From CF-13 sp035279665 (lineage in GTDB: Bacteria > Chloroflexota > Dormibacteria > CF-121): a stretch of 53,547 nt of DNA. Position numbers and translations under genes: made by a program. The stretch spans positions 1 to 53,547 of the forward strand of contig DATEHI010000021.1 in the NCBI GenBank assembly GCA_035279665.1, in the 5' to 3' direction. Each line of letters opens with the position of its first letter. The stretch's first letter is position 1. A model generated the notes under the pieces. It searched no databases. It was not told where the DNA came from and saw only the letters and a list, made by a program, of their open reading frames with translations. Below, one piece after another: positions 16,259 through 26,094 of this stretch.

Positions 16259-16421
16259 CTTGTTTGCCTCCTGGGCGCGCCAAGTTAGTTGTTTGTGTTA
16301 GGAGGAGGCCGGTGAACGGGGGGCGGCGGGAGGGGCGGCGCTAGCCCATCCCGAGCCGGTCCCGTGCCGGCCCGAGGTAGGCGTAAAAGTAAAAGCCCGC
16401 GAACTGAACCCGCCCTGACAT
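16259..16421 (-). promoter_or_regulatory. Candidate attenuator leader RNA upstream of aroH
   Basis: Competing pairings can be drawn by eye on the - strand RNA. GGGCCGG (16373-16367) pairs with CCGGCUC (16359-16353) or with CCGGCCU (16312-16306). A strong hairpin joins 16353-16344 to 16336-16327. GCCTCCT (16309-16303) is a perfect complement of AGGAGGC (16272-16266), the aroH ribosome site. No U-tract terminator is present, so control of translation by hiding the ribosome site is likelier than transcription termination. Which state goes with ribosome stalling is not resolved. Confidence 0.5.
16341..16421 (-). CDS. Candidate aromatic leader peptide of the aro superoperon
   Basis: A 26-codon frame running from ATG 16421 to TAG 16341, just upstream of aroH. 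Six of 26 residues are Phe or Tyr, clustered as FAGFYFYAY (residues 7-15), and there is no Trp. Such clusters directly before a Phe/Tyr biosynthetic operon are the hallmark of ribosome-mediated attenuation, as in the E. coli pheA and tyr-type leaders. A TACGAT -10 hexamer ends 9 nt before the ATG, so the message would be leaderless or nearly so; no Shine-Dalgarno is seen. The frame is far too short for a domain protein. Function is inferred; no transcript evidence exists here. Confidence 0.65.
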   Translation of the reverse strand: MSGRVQFAGFYFYAYLGPARDRLGMG

Positions 16422-16430
16422 GTGCGGCAC

Positions 16431-16459
16431 ATCGTACAAGATGTTTTGTCGCCACGCAA
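16431..16459 (-). promoter_or_regulatory. Predicted promoter of the aro superoperon
   Basis: On the - strand: -35 TTGCGT (16459-16454), a 17-nt spacer, -10 TACGAT (16436-16431). Transcription would begin about 16424-16422, at the leader-peptide ATG, giving a leader of roughly 165 nt before aroH. Confidence 0.5.
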
Positions 16460-16523
16460 GGGCCGATCGTAACCTCGTTCGGTATCCCCTTACGGCGCAA
16501 TTACACCGGTAGAGGAGGCATCG

Positions 16524-17012
16524 ATGAAGTCGAACCGAATTCACGTGGGCATCATTCCGGCGGTCGCCGCCCTCTGGCTGGCGGCCTGCGGCAGCACCGC
16601 ACCCAGCAGTAACGCCGCATCGCCAAGCGGCGCCGCCCTGATCCACACCGCCTCGATCAAAATCGGGGACAAGACGCAAACGGTGCTGAAAAATGCCAAG
16701 GGGCTAACGCTCTACTACTTCACCCCCGACACGGCGACGAAGGTTGCCTGCACCGGCGGATGCGCGTCCAACTGGCCGCCGCTCCTCGCCAACACCGGCA
16801 CGCCCACCAGCAACCCGGCGCTCCCGGGCGAGCTGACGGTGCTCAATGGGGCCAACGGCAACCAGGTTGTCTATAACGGGCACCCGCTATACACCTACAT
16901 AAAGGATGGGGACGCGGCCGATGCCTACGGGCAGGGAATCGGCGGAAAGTGGTTTGCGGCGACGTCGGACCTGACGTCGGCCGCTACTCCGGCGCCGCCG
17001 GTGGGTTACTAG
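16524..17012 (+). CDS. Secreted lipoprotein with Lipoprotein_15-type repeats
   Basis: A 162-residue lipoprotein: the signal peptide ends in lipobox LAAC (C22), followed by a Ser/Ala linker and two repeats of the 'secreted repeat of unknown function' family (PF03640/COG4315). The repeat signatures are LTLYYFTPDTATKVACTGGCASNWPPLL and the later GHPLYTYIKDGDAADAYGQG with the final GGKWFAAT. A strong GAGGAGG precedes the ATG. Function in other bacteria is unknown. It is convergent with the M23 peptidase gene; the two stops overlap (CTAG), with no terminator between them. Confidence 0.88.
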   Translation: MKSNRIHVGIIPAVAALWLAACGSTAPSSNAASPSGAALIHTASIKIGDKTQTVLKNAKGLTLYYFTPDTATKVACTGGCASNWPPLLANTGTPTSNPALPGELTVLNGANGNQVVYNGHPLYTYIKDGDAADAYGQGIGGKWFAATSDLTSAATPAPPVGY

Positions 17013-18433
17013 CGCGAGGCCGGGAGGGGCGCCGCCGGCTGCGGAGCCAGGTCCGGGAGCATCTGCATCGGGTCGACGGGGCTGTTCTCGATTCGAACCT
17101 CGAAGTGGGTGTGCGGCCCGGTCGAGTTGCCGGTTGAGCCCACCAGGCCCACCAGCTGGCCGCGGTGGACGATGTCACCTTCCTTGACCCCAATCGTGAG
17201 CAAGTGACCGTATAGCGTTTTCAAGCCGGCATCGTGCTGGATGATGACGTAGTTCCCGTAGCCGACGAGGGTTCCCGTGCTGTCGGCCATGGGCCGGGCG
17301 AGCGTGACGACGCCGTCCGCCGCCGCGAACACGGGCGTTCCCAGCGGCACTGCTAGATCGATCCCCGTATGAAAGTGGGGGAAGCCGGCATAAGCAGCCT
17401 CGAACACATAGGGCGTCGGCCCAAAGCCTTGCGTGATGGTCGCGTGCGGGATCGGCCAGAGCAGGTGTCCGGTCGAGGCCAGCACCGGGTCTTGCGCGAT
17501 CAGCTGGGCCGCTTGCTGGAAGTCCTGCTGGGCGAAGACAGCCTGCTCGATCTGGCTGAGCACACTGTCGGTCTTCATCTTGACGAGCTTTGCCCGCCGC
17601 ACCGCCATCTCCGGCGAGTCGGTCTGCATGGCATCGAGCGCCACCAGCGCCTCATCGATCGTTCCCTGCAGTTGCGTCTGGAGCGATTGCTCGTTGGCGA
17701 TCTCCTGGGCGAGGGTGGTGCGGACGATCACCAGCCGGGATAGGGTGTCCTTCTTGGTGTGCCGGCTGCGCTCCAGCGTCGCTTGGGCGTGGGCCAGGGC
17801 GACGTCGTCGGCCTGTACCGCCCGGATCAGGCTTCGCTCACGATCCAGCACGACGTCGCTGTAGCCGATGGTCTCCAGCAAGCCGCCGAAGCCGCCCGAG
17901 CGGATGAGGCTGGCCAAGAAGTTGTCCTGGTGTTTGTAGAGGCGCCGAAGAATGGTGGCCAGCTGCGCGCGGTCGACCTGGAGCCGAGTGCTGACCTGAT
18001 CGTGCAGCGCGCTGACCGCGGTGATCCGGCTATCGAGCGAGGCGACCTGTTTCTCGGCGTCGAAGATCTGCTGGCCGAGCGCGATCAGGCTCAGCTCCGA
18101 CTGGTTCAGGGACTTCTCCAGCATCAGGGCATGGGCCTCGGACGCCGTGAGGTCGGCGATCAGCTGGCCCTGGGGCTGCCGGTTCAGAAGGCCGGGGTTG
18201 GTCGGCGACGGGCTGGGCGCGGGTGAGGGCGAGGGTCCCTGTTGGGTGACGGCGGCGACGGGTGAGGTCGTGGGGCTCGGGCTGGGCGAGGGTGAGGGTG
18301 AGGCTCCCGGCGCGCCGGCCAGAACCGCCGCCGGTGCCACCAGCAAGCCGAGCAGCCCAACCAGACTCATCAGTAGGACGGTCACTCTACGCCCACGCTT
18401 CGGTCCGGGGACCACAGAGCGTCGAGAGTTCAC
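17009..18433 (-). CDS. Secreted M23 metallopeptidase with coiled coil (murein hydrolase or activator)
   Basis: About 474 residues: signal peptide (VLLMSLVGLLGLLVAPAAVLAG), Ser-Pro rich linker (SPSPSPSPSPTTSP), a long EnvC/PcsB-like coiled coil (about 90-310) and a C-terminal LytM/M23 domain. Zinc ligands are visible in HFHTGIDLAVPLGTPVFAA, LYGHL and GPHTHFEVR, so it may be catalytically active, cutting peptidoglycan cross-bridges. I choose the GTG (VNSRRSVVPGPKRGRR), which gives a basic n-region and has a weak TAGGA upstream; the ATG 66 nt further up adds Cys-containing sequence unlike a signal peptide. It is divergent from the LysM-CHAP gene. Confidence 0.88.
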   Translation of the reverse strand: MNSRRSVVPGPKRGRRVTVLLMSLVGLLGLLVAPAAVLAGAPGASPSPSPSPSPTTSPVAAVTQQGPSPSPAPSPSPTNPGLLNRQPQGQLIADLTASEAHALMLEKSLNQSELSLIALGQQIFDAEKQVASLDSRITAVSALHDQVSTRLQVDRAQLATILRRLYKHQDNFLASLIRSGGFGGLLETIGYSDVVLDRERSLIRAVQADDVALAHAQATLERSRHTKKDTLSRLVIVRTTLAQEIANEQSLQTQLQGTIDEALVALDAMQTDSPEMAVRRAKLVKMKTDSVLSQIEQAVFAQQDFQQAAQLIAQDPVLASTGHLLWPIPHATITQGFGPTPYVFEAAYAGFPHFHTGIDLAVPLGTPVFAAADGVVTLARPMADSTGTLVGYGNYVIIQHDAGLKTLYGHLLTIGVKEGDIVHRGQLVGLVGSTGNSTGPHTHFEVRIENSPVDPMQMLPDLAPQPAAPLPASR

Positions 18434-18747
18434 AGTCCTACCGAAGTCTTTACAACTCTTAAGGCACAGGCCAGTGCTTCCTGCCCGATCGAACCCCAAA
18501 CGGTGCCTCCGTGGGCCCCTTCCTGCCCATTTCGTATTCGAACCCTGCCGGTGCGCCTCCTGAGCGCCAGGCGCTACTTTGACCCATTTTCACATTTTTG
18601 TCACCACTTGCCTGTTTCCACCTTTCCTGGAAGCCCACCCGAGCACTTGCGCCGGCCTAACCTGTGCTACCATCCTGAAAAACCAACTCGGGCTATCACG
18701 GGGGAAGTGATCTGGCACAGAGCCGGTTTTTAACGCACACGCTTGTT
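18434..18747. other. Intergenic region between divergent wall hydrolases, with possible structured 5' leader
   Basis: No credible gene on either strand. On the + strand the last 100 nt look structured: CTGTGC (18662-18667) is complementary to GCACAG (18715-18720), CCGGC (18652-18656) to GCCGG (18722-18726), and ATCAC-GGGGGAA-GTGAT (18695-18711) forms a local stem-loop. GCCGG is followed by TTTTT. This could be a cis-regulatory RNA with a terminator-like end just before the LysM-CHAP gene. It does not match a class I can name. Confidence 0.4.
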
Positions 18748-19677
18748 TTGTTAGCGGCGGCCGTGATCCCGGTACTGACAGCCTTCGACCGACTCCACAC
18801 TGACACCGCCTACGGCGCAAATCCCACTCCGTCGGTCTCACTGCGGACCACGCACGTCGACGACGTGATCCTGAGCCAGGGCGGCTTCATCATGAAGATG
18901 AGCACCTCCAGCGTGGACACGCCGGTTCGACGCGACGTCGCCTACTACACCATCAAGCAGGGTGACACCGTCCAGAGCGTCGCGGGGCGCTACGGCCTGA
19001 CGCTGGACACCCTGCGCTGGGCTAACAACATCGCCGACGTGACCGCGGTCGTCCAGGGCGAGCGCCTCGTGGTGCCCCCGGTCAACGGGATCCTGGTCAA
19101 GGTTCAGGTGAACACCCAGCTGAGCGCGCTCGCCATCCAGTATCACGTCAAGGTCCAGGACATCATCGATTTCAACCTGATCCGGGATCCGGATCACCTG
19201 AAGGCGGGGACCATGCTGATGCTGCCCGACGGCGTCGGACCGTCGCTGGCCGATCCGGGGATCGGCAAGAAGACGGTGCGCTCGGTGACCTGGAACCGCT
19301 TCGGCCCGCAGGTGACGAACTACACCATCACCTACAGCAATGCCCCCACCTACGGCTCCGGCGGCAAGTTCCCCTACGGCTATTGCACCTGGTGGGTCGC
19401 GCACAAGCGTTATGTGCCGTGGTCTGGGAACGCCTGGCAGTGGTGGTACAACGCGCAGCAGTTCGGCTTTGCCGAGGGCCAGGTCCCAATGGTGGGTGCC
19501 ATCATGGTGCAGGGCATCAGTTGGTCCTCGCCGGTCGGACATGTGGCGTACGTCGAGTCCGTGAACGCGGACGGGTCCTTCACGGTATCCGAGATGAACT
19601 ACGGCGGATGGGGCCGGCTCGACTACCGGACGATCAAGTCCACCGCCGGACTCGATCTGCTGGGCTTCATCTACTAG
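18748..19677 (+). CDS. Secreted LysM-CHAP peptidoglycan hydrolase
   Basis: A 309-residue exported protein: hydrophobic N-terminus (LAAAVIPVLTAF), a LysM motif (YYTIKQGDTVQSVAGRYGLTLDTLRWANNI), a second diverged LysM-like segment (VKVQVNTQLSALAIQYHVKVQDIIDFN) and a C-terminal CHAP amidase/endopeptidase domain with catalytic Cys in FPYGYCTWWV and His in SPVGHVAYVE. It should bind and cut peptidoglycan outside the cell. The start is uncertain: TTG at 18748 gives a short n-region, while CTG at 18712 would add a basic n-region (LAQSRFLTHTLVL) behind GGGGAAG. Divergent from the M23 gene. Confidence 0.87.
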   Translation: MLAAAVIPVLTAFDRLHTDTAYGANPTPSVSLRTTHVDDVILSQGGFIMKMSTSSVDTPVRRDVAYYTIKQGDTVQSVAGRYGLTLDTLRWANNIADVTAVVQGERLVVPPVNGILVKVQVNTQLSALAIQYHVKVQDIIDFNLIRDPDHLKAGTMLMLPDGVGPSLADPGIGKKTVRSVTWNRFGPQVTNYTITYSNAPTYGSGGKFPYGYCTWWVAHKRYVPWSGNAWQWWYNAQQFGFAEGQVPMVGAIMVQGISWSSPVGHVAYVESVNADGSFTVSEMNYGGWGRLDYRTIKSTAGLDLLGFIY

Positions 19678-19693
19678 CCAGGCCCCGCCAGCA

Positions 19694-21073
19694 ATGACCG
19701 CGCCCGAAGAATTCCTTGATAAAACGCGCGACCAGGGGCTGAAGGAACTCGAAGACTTTCTCATGATTCCCAGCATCTCGAGTCAACCGGAGCGCGCCGC
19801 GGACGTTCGTCGCGCCGCCGGCCACCTGGCCGAGCAATACCAGCGAGTCGGACTCGAGAACGCCGAGGTCATCGAGACGGCCGGGCATCCGGTCGTCTAT
19901 GCCGACTGGCTGAAGGCGCCGGGCAAGCCGACGGTGCTCCTCTACGGTCACTACGACGTCCAGCCGGTCGACCCCCTGGATCTGTGGAAATCTCCACCTT
20001 TTGAACCGCATCGGCAAGATGGGCTGCTCTTCGCCCGCGGCTCATCCGATGACAAGGGTCAGATCGCGCTCCACTGGCAGGCGATCCATGCCTGGCTGCG
20101 AACGACGGGAGAGTTACCCCTCAATCTGAAGGTGATCGCCGAGGGCGAAGAGGAGATCGGAAGCCCACACTTCGAGGAGTTCGTGACAGCCAACCGGGAC
20201 CGGCTCAAGGCTGACTACTGCGTGATCAGCGACACGGCAATGGTGGCGAAGGGATTTCCTGCCATCACCTACGCGCTGCGTGGCCTGATTTACTTCGAGC
20301 TCCGGGTCGAGGCCGCCACCAGCGATTTGCATTCCGGAAACCTCGGCGGCATTGCGCCCAACCCGGCTCAGGCCCTGGCCGAGATCCTGGTGCGGCTCAA
20401 GGATGCGGCCGGCCACGTCCTGGTGCCCGGGTTCTACGACGGCGTGCGGCCCCTGAGCGACGACGAGCGCCGCCAGTTCGCGCGCGTGCCCTTCGACGAG
20501 GCGGCGATCAAGCGGACCTATGGCCTGCGAGCGCTGCACGGCGAGGCGGGCTTCACGCCGACCGAGCGCAACTGGGCGCGGCCAACACTCGACGTCAACG
20601 GGATCTGGGGCGGCTACCAGGGTCCCGGCGCGAAGACGATCATCCCGGCCTGGGCCGCCGCCAAGTTCAGCTGCCGGCTCGTCCCCGACCAGGATCCAAA
20701 GGCCATCAGCGAAGCGCTGCGCAGCTACATCGAGGAGGTGCAGCCCACGACCGTACGGACCAGCCTCACCGAGCTCAGCGGTCACGGCGATCCGTGGATT
20801 ACGCCCATTGACCATCCGTTGGTCGGAGCCGGGCAGCGCGCCCTGCGACGGGTCTACGGTCAGGATCCGGCGATGATCCGCGCCGGTGGGTCGATCGGCG
20901 CGGTCGACATCATGGGGCGGCTGCTCGAGGCGCCCTGCCTGCTGGTCGGCTTCGTGCTACCGGATTGCTTTGCGCACGCGCCCAACGAGCGCCTCGATCT
21001 GGACAGCTTCTTCCTGGGTCGCAAGGCGGCCCTGTGTCTCTGGGAGGAGATCGCCGCCATCAGGGTCCCCTGA
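19694..21073 (+). CDS. M20-family dipeptidase (CNDP/ArgE-like metallopeptidase)
   Basis: A 459-residue cytosolic M20 zinc peptidase, close in pattern to the carnosinase-like 'M20/M25/M40 family dipeptidase' group. Metal and catalytic motifs appear in order: LLYGHYDVQP (His, Asp), RGSSDDKGQ (bridging Asp), VIAEGEEEIGS (Glu base and ligand), SDTAM (Asp ligand), and the C-terminal DCFAHAPNERLDLD (last His). The dimerisation domain includes SDLHSGNLGG. No signal peptide. It follows the LysM-CHAP gene by 16 nt on the same strand, so it could take part in using released peptides, but that is inference from position. Confidence 0.92.
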   Translation: MTAPEEFLDKTRDQGLKELEDFLMIPSISSQPERAADVRRAAGHLAEQYQRVGLENAEVIETAGHPVVYADWLKAPGKPTVLLYGHYDVQPVDPLDLWKSPPFEPHRQDGLLFARGSSDDKGQIALHWQAIHAWLRTTGELPLNLKVIAEGEEEIGSPHFEEFVTANRDRLKADYCVISDTAMVAKGFPAITYALRGLIYFELRVEAATSDLHSGNLGGIAPNPAQALAEILVRLKDAAGHVLVPGFYDGVRPLSDDERRQFARVPFDEAAIKRTYGLRALHGEAGFTPTERNWARPTLDVNGIWGGYQGPGAKTIIPAWAAAKFSCRLVPDQDPKAISEALRSYIEEVQPTTVRTSLTELSGHGDPWITPIDHPLVGAGQRALRRVYGQDPAMIRAGGSIGAVDIMGRLLEAPCLLVGFVLPDCFAHAPNERLDLDSFFLGRKAALCLWEEIAAIRVP

Positions 21074-21349
21074 TCAGTCGCCGTTTTTGTCGCGCTTTTT
21101 GTCGCCGTCTTCCGCGCCGTTGTGGGTCAGGCTGGCCCGGAGCTTCACGAAGTTCGCCCGCAATTCCGCTTGACGCCACGCCGACGCCGCGCGCTTCAGC
21201 CGCTCGGACTTGCGCATTCCAAAGACGGCCTCCCAGCCGACCTGGAGCAGGGCGCCCGCATAGGCATCGATCGGAACGTGCTCGGCCTGAGCCGCAGCTT
21301 CGATGTAATCCTCAAGTACCGGGTCGACGCTGGCTATGAGCTTACCCAC
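21074..21349 (-). CDS. Small hypothetical protein with charged tail
   Basis: A 91-residue protein I do not recognise. It is helical (VDPVLEDYIEAAAQAEHVPIDAYAGALLQVGWEAVF), followed by a basic segment (RKSERLKRAASAWRQAELR) and a highly charged tail (DGDKKRDKNGD). The first helices resemble the ribbon-helix or coiled segments of small DNA-associated proteins, but no motif is firm. It starts at GTG and abuts the convergent M20 stop directly, leaving no room for a terminator. Confidence 0.65.
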   Translation of the reverse strand: MGKLIASVDPVLEDYIEAAAQAEHVPIDAYAGALLQVGWEAVFGMRKSERLKRAASAWRQAELRANFVKLRASLTHNGAEDGDKKRDKNGD

Positions 21350-21430
21350 TGAGGACCCCCTCGGTGACCGCCCTCCTCCCTAGAGCACGATACCCGAACC
21401 AGTGCTCGCGCGCCAATACCCCCATTCGGC

Positions 21431-22426
21431 CTAGGTATGGCGACGTGACTGGTAGTGCGGCTTCAACGTCTCCTGGTACTCGATGAGGCCGAAGGTGAAG
21501 GCATGGTTCGGCTCGAACAGCATCGCTTGCTGCGGCCAGAATTCCGATAACGCCGCTCGCTCCCGATCGGCCCTTTGAAACCGGTGGAACAGCTCGGCTC
21601 GAGCGAGAGTTCGGATGTCCTCCAACCAGGCATGGTCATCGGGTGTCAGCTGCAGCGCATCGAGCTCGGCCAGCGCCGTCTCGACCGTCATGGCGGCGCG
21701 GCTACGCAGCAGGGCGCGTTTCATCCTCAGCTGTCCGGTCGGCATGCGGGCATCGATCGACGGCAGTAGCGAATCGAGATGAGCCAGGACGGCTGCCCAA
21801 TTTCCAGTCGCCGTGGCTTCGAGATCGAGCTCGTAGTGCTCGAGCGTCAGGTCGCTGAGCTCCGATCGCGCGTGTTCGAGCTCCGAGCGCGCCTGCTCGA
21901 GCCTGCCGGCCAGCTTCGCAAACGTGGCGCGACAACCGAACGACACGTCAAACATCGGGAGCCCACGCATGTAGAGGAACATGTCGTCGGCGATCTTCAA
22001 CTCGTAGTAACGGTCGAAGATCGGCTGGATCGACTGCTGACCAAGCTCGAAGCGGTTCCATAGATAGTAGTAGCGCGCCATCGCCAGCACGCCAGCGCCC
22101 CTCACGTCCTTCAGGAGGACCCGCTGAAAGCAGGCGGCCATCTCATCGATGCGGCCCTGCGCCTCGTACTCCTGCCCCAAGCCGAAGTTCAGCCAGCTGG
22201 ACGCTGGAAACTGCTGGACGCCTTCGTGGAAGATCTCCCTCGCCCTGGCGCGGTGATTCGTGCGGAATTCGACAATGCCGCGGGCGTGAAACCAGGCCTC
22301 CTGATCAGCTCCCGGGAGGTTGCGCCGATCCATCCGGTCGAGGACCTCGCCGAGTTCGGCCCACCGGCCCGCCCGGCCGTACTCGTCTACCAGCCGGTCG
22401 ACCTCGCCCTGCGCCTTAGCGCTCAC
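21431..22426 (-). CDS. TPR-like helical repeat protein
   Basis: A 331-residue soluble all-helical protein with degenerate tetratricopeptide-like units: AWFHARGIVEFRTNHRARAREIFHEGVQQFP and SSWLNFGLGQEYEAQGRIDEMAACFQRVL are good TPR pairs; later helices (ALAELDALQLTPDDHAWLEDIRTLARAEL) are weaker. It probably mediates protein contacts. There is no signal peptide. The GTG start lies 54 nt downstream of the response-regulator stop on the same strand, with a palindromic repeat in between, so it may be the third gene of that signalling operon. Confidence 0.75.
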   Translation of the reverse strand: MSAKAQGEVDRLVDEYGRAGRWAELGEVLDRMDRRNLPGADQEAWFHARGIVEFRTNHRARAREIFHEGVQQFPASSWLNFGLGQEYEAQGRIDEMAACFQRVLLKDVRGAGVLAMARYYYLWNRFELGQQSIQPIFDRYYELKIADDMFLYMRGLPMFDVSFGCRATFAKLAGRLEQARSELEHARSELSDLTLEHYELDLEATATGNWAAVLAHLDSLLPSIDARMPTGQLRMKRALLRSRAAMTVETALAELDALQLTPDDHAWLEDIRTLARAELFHRFQRADRERAALSEFWPQQAMLFEPNHAFTFGLIEYQETLKPHYQSRRHT

Positions 22427-22441
22427 CGAGCCGCCACCCTC

Positions 22442-22462
22442 CCCTCCCCCGGCAGCGGAGGG
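22442..22462. repeat. Dispersed G/C palindrome, copy 3
   Basis: CCCTCC (22442-22447), a 9-nt centre, GGAGGG (22457-22462), followed by AAAATT as in the aroE copy. It sits between the response regulator and the TPR-like gene. Confidence 0.7.
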
Positions 22463-22480
22463 AAAATTCCCCAGGCCCGG

Positions 22481-23182
22481 CTAGTCGGCGACGAAGCGGT
22501 AGCCGATCCCCGGTACGGAGTGGATGTAATGCGGCTTCTCGGAGTCGCGCTCGATCTTCTTGCGCAACCGGTAGACGTGGGCGTCAACGGTGCGCGTCTC
22601 GATCTCGACCTCGTAGCCCCACACCTTGCGGAGCAGCTCGCCACGGCTCACCACCTGCCCGGCCTGCGAGGCCAGTAACGACAGCAGGTTGAACTCGGTG
22701 AGGGTCAGGGCGACTTCCTTGCCCTCGCGCCACACCTGGCGGCTGTTCATGTCGATGATGAGGCCTGGGAACTCGAAGCGCGTCTTGGGCTGTGCCTGCG
22801 AGACCGCCTGCTCGCTCCGACGCAGGTGTGCGCCCACCCGGGCTAAGAGTTCCCGTACCTCAAACGGCTTGGACAGGTAGTCGTCGGCCCCCACCTCGAG
22901 CCCTACGACGACGTCGATCGTGTCGTTCTTCGCGGTCAGCATGATGACCGGGACCTGGGTGCCGTCGGCCCGGAGCTGGCGGCAGACATCCATCCCGGAA
23001 ACCCCCGGGAGGTTCAGGTCGAGGATGACGAGGTCGGGCTCGGACTTCTCGATCATCTCTATGCCCTTCTCGCCGGTATCGGCTTCGATCAGGTTGAGGT
23101 TTTGACCCAGCATTGCCATCCGGACGACCTCCCGGGTCGGGGCATCATCCTCGATCATCAGAATCGTCTTCGGGAATGACAT
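22481..23182 (-). CDS. OmpR/PhoB-family response regulator
   Basis: A 233-residue two-domain regulator. The receiver keeps the acidic pair (MIEDDAPTRE), phospho-acceptor Asp in DLVILDLNLPG, Thr in VIMLTAKND and Lys in YLSKPFEV. The winged-helix domain (about 130-230) shows VALTLTEFNLLSLLASQAGQVVSRGELLRKVWG and the C-terminal VDAHVYRLRKKIE...VPGIGYRF. It is encoded 9 nt after the hybrid kinase gene on the same strand, so the two form a cognate pair. Confidence 0.94.
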   Translation of the reverse strand: MSFPKTILMIEDDAPTREVVRMAMLGQNLNLIEADTGEKGIEMIEKSEPDLVILDLNLPGVSGMDVCRQLRADGTQVPVIMLTAKNDTIDVVVGLEVGADDYLSKPFEVRELLARVGAHLRRSEQAVSQAQPKTRFEFPGLIIDMNSRQVWREGKEVALTLTEFNLLSLLASQAGQVVSRGELLRKVWGYEVEIETRTVDAHVYRLRKKIERDSEKPHYIHSVPGIGYRFVAD

Positions 23183-23191
23183 GGGTCGCGC

Positions 23192-24811
<1,620 letters not shown>

Positions 24812-24820
24812 GTGCGCGAC

Positions 24821-24826
24821 ATTATA
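24821..24826 (-). promoter_or_regulatory. Consensus -10 box of the hybrid kinase operon
   Basis: A perfect TATAAT on the - strand, 9 nt before GTG 24811. The -35 region is weak. The geometry gives a 5' leader of only a few nucleotides. Confidence 0.55.
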
Positions 24827-25056
24827 GGTCATATTTTTTGACACAACCACGTTGCCGATTGTGGGTTTCGATACTGCAACGTCACCGTCCGTGACTTTCT
24901 TTCAGCGAGCGCGCAGCGCGAGCCGCGCTTTCGCGCGTGAGAGGGCGGGCGTCGCATGGGCCTGTACGCGCCCACGAGGCCATCGTGATTTCGGCCGAGT
25001 GCGCGATGGGCCGCTGGACGACGCCACCGCCCGGTAAATCAGTAGCATGACGCGAC

Positions 25057-26094
25057 GTGAAGGCGATTCGGTTCCACCAGCACGGCGGCCCCGAGGTGCT
25101 GCGCTACGAGGATGCGCCGACCCCGGAGCCGGGCCCGGGTGAGGTGCTGGTCGCGCTGCGGGCGGCCGCCCTCAACCACCTGGACATCTTCACCCGCAGC
25201 GGCGGCGTGCCCAAGGTCCCCCTCCCCCACATCGGCGGTGCGGACGGTGCCGGGGTGGTGGCGGCGACGGGTCCCGGCGCGAGCCGGTATCCGGTCGGGG
25301 CGCGCGTCTTCTTCGACCCCGGGTTGAGCGACCGCACCTGCGACTATTGCGCTCGGGGCGAGCACAGCCTCTGCGACAAGTGGGAGATTCTCGGCGAGCA
25401 TCGTGACGGCACCTTCGCGCAGGCGGTCGTCCTGCCCGAAGTCAACCTCCGGCCCATCCCGGAAGGCCTGAGCTTCGAAGAAGCCGCCGCCTTTCCGCTG
25501 GTGTTCTTGACGGCCTGGCGGATGGTGGTCACCAAGGCTCGCGTACAGCCGGGCGAGTCGGTGCTCATTCTCGGGATCGGCGGGGGGGTCGCGCTGGCCG
25601 CGCTGCAGATCGCCAAGCAGGCCGGGGCGCGCGTCTTCGTCACCTCGGGGAGCCAGGAAAAGCTCGAGCGGGCGAAGGCGATGGGCGCCGATGTGCTGAT
25701 CAACCACAGGGCTGCCGACTTCTCCAGGGAGGTCTGGGATATTACGCAGAAGCGCGGCGTCGATGTCGTGATCGAAAACGTGGGGGCGGCGACCTGGGCG
25801 GGCAGCATCCGGGCGCTGGCCAAAGGCGGCCGTCTCGTCACCTGTGGCGCGACGTCGGGTCCCAAGCCGGACGAGGACATCCGCCGCATCTTCGCCAAGC
25901 AAATCACGATTTATGGCTCGACCATGGGCACCCCGCACGACTGGGAGCAGCTCAACCGCTTGCTGGCGGCTAAAACCCTGCGCCCTGTCGTCGACCGGAC
26001 GCTCCCGCTCGAGCAGGCCGCCAAGGCGCAGGAACTGCTGGAGCATGGAGAACACTTCGGCAAGATCGTGCTGACGATACCTCCGCTCTCGTGA
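25057..26094 (+). CDS. Zinc-type medium-chain alcohol dehydrogenase/quinone reductase-like oxidoreductase
   Basis: A 345-residue MDR-superfamily protein. The GroES-like domain shows MKAIRFHQHGGPEVLRYED, AALNHLDIFTRSG and PHIGGADGAGVVAATG; a structural-zinc loop CDYCARGEHSLC carries three Cys (C95, C98, C106). The Rossmann domain has the nucleotide loop LGIGGGVALAALQIAKQAGA (a GIGGGV variant of GxGxxG) and DVVIENVGAATW. Substrate unknown. GTG at 25057 is preceded, 8 nt away, by TAGCAT, a leaderless-type -10, with no Shine-Dalgarno. Its stop overlaps the next start as GTGA, so it forms an operon with the sugar-dehydrogenase-like gene. Confidence 0.88.
   Translation: MKAIRFHQHGGPEVLRYEDAPTPEPGPGEVLVALRAAALNHLDIFTRSGGVPKVPLPHIGGADGAGVVAATGPGASRYPVGARVFFDPGLSDRTCDYCARGEHSLCDKWEILGEHRDGTFAQAVVLPEVNLRPIPEGLSFEEAAAFPLVFLTAWRMVVTKARVQPGESVLILGIGGGVALAALQIAKQAGARVFVTSGSQEKLERAKAMGADVLINHRAADFSREVWDITQKRGVDVVIENVGAATWAGSIRALAKGGRLVTCGATSGPKPDEDIRRIFAKQITIYGSTMGTPHDWEQLNRLLAAKTLRPVVDRTLPLEQAAKAQELLEHGEHFGKIVLTIPPLS

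Noticed and set aside
18200..18330. Tandem Ser-Pro coding repeats considered as a CRISPR-like or VNTR array
   Set aside because: They are short codon-level repeats in the linker of the M23 peptidase, with no spacers.
18640..18747. c-di-AMP (ydaO) or c-di-GMP (GEMM) riboswitch
   Set aside because: The GGGGGAA loop recalls ydaO and CCGGCCTAACC recalls GEMM, but neither full set of conserved segments is present.
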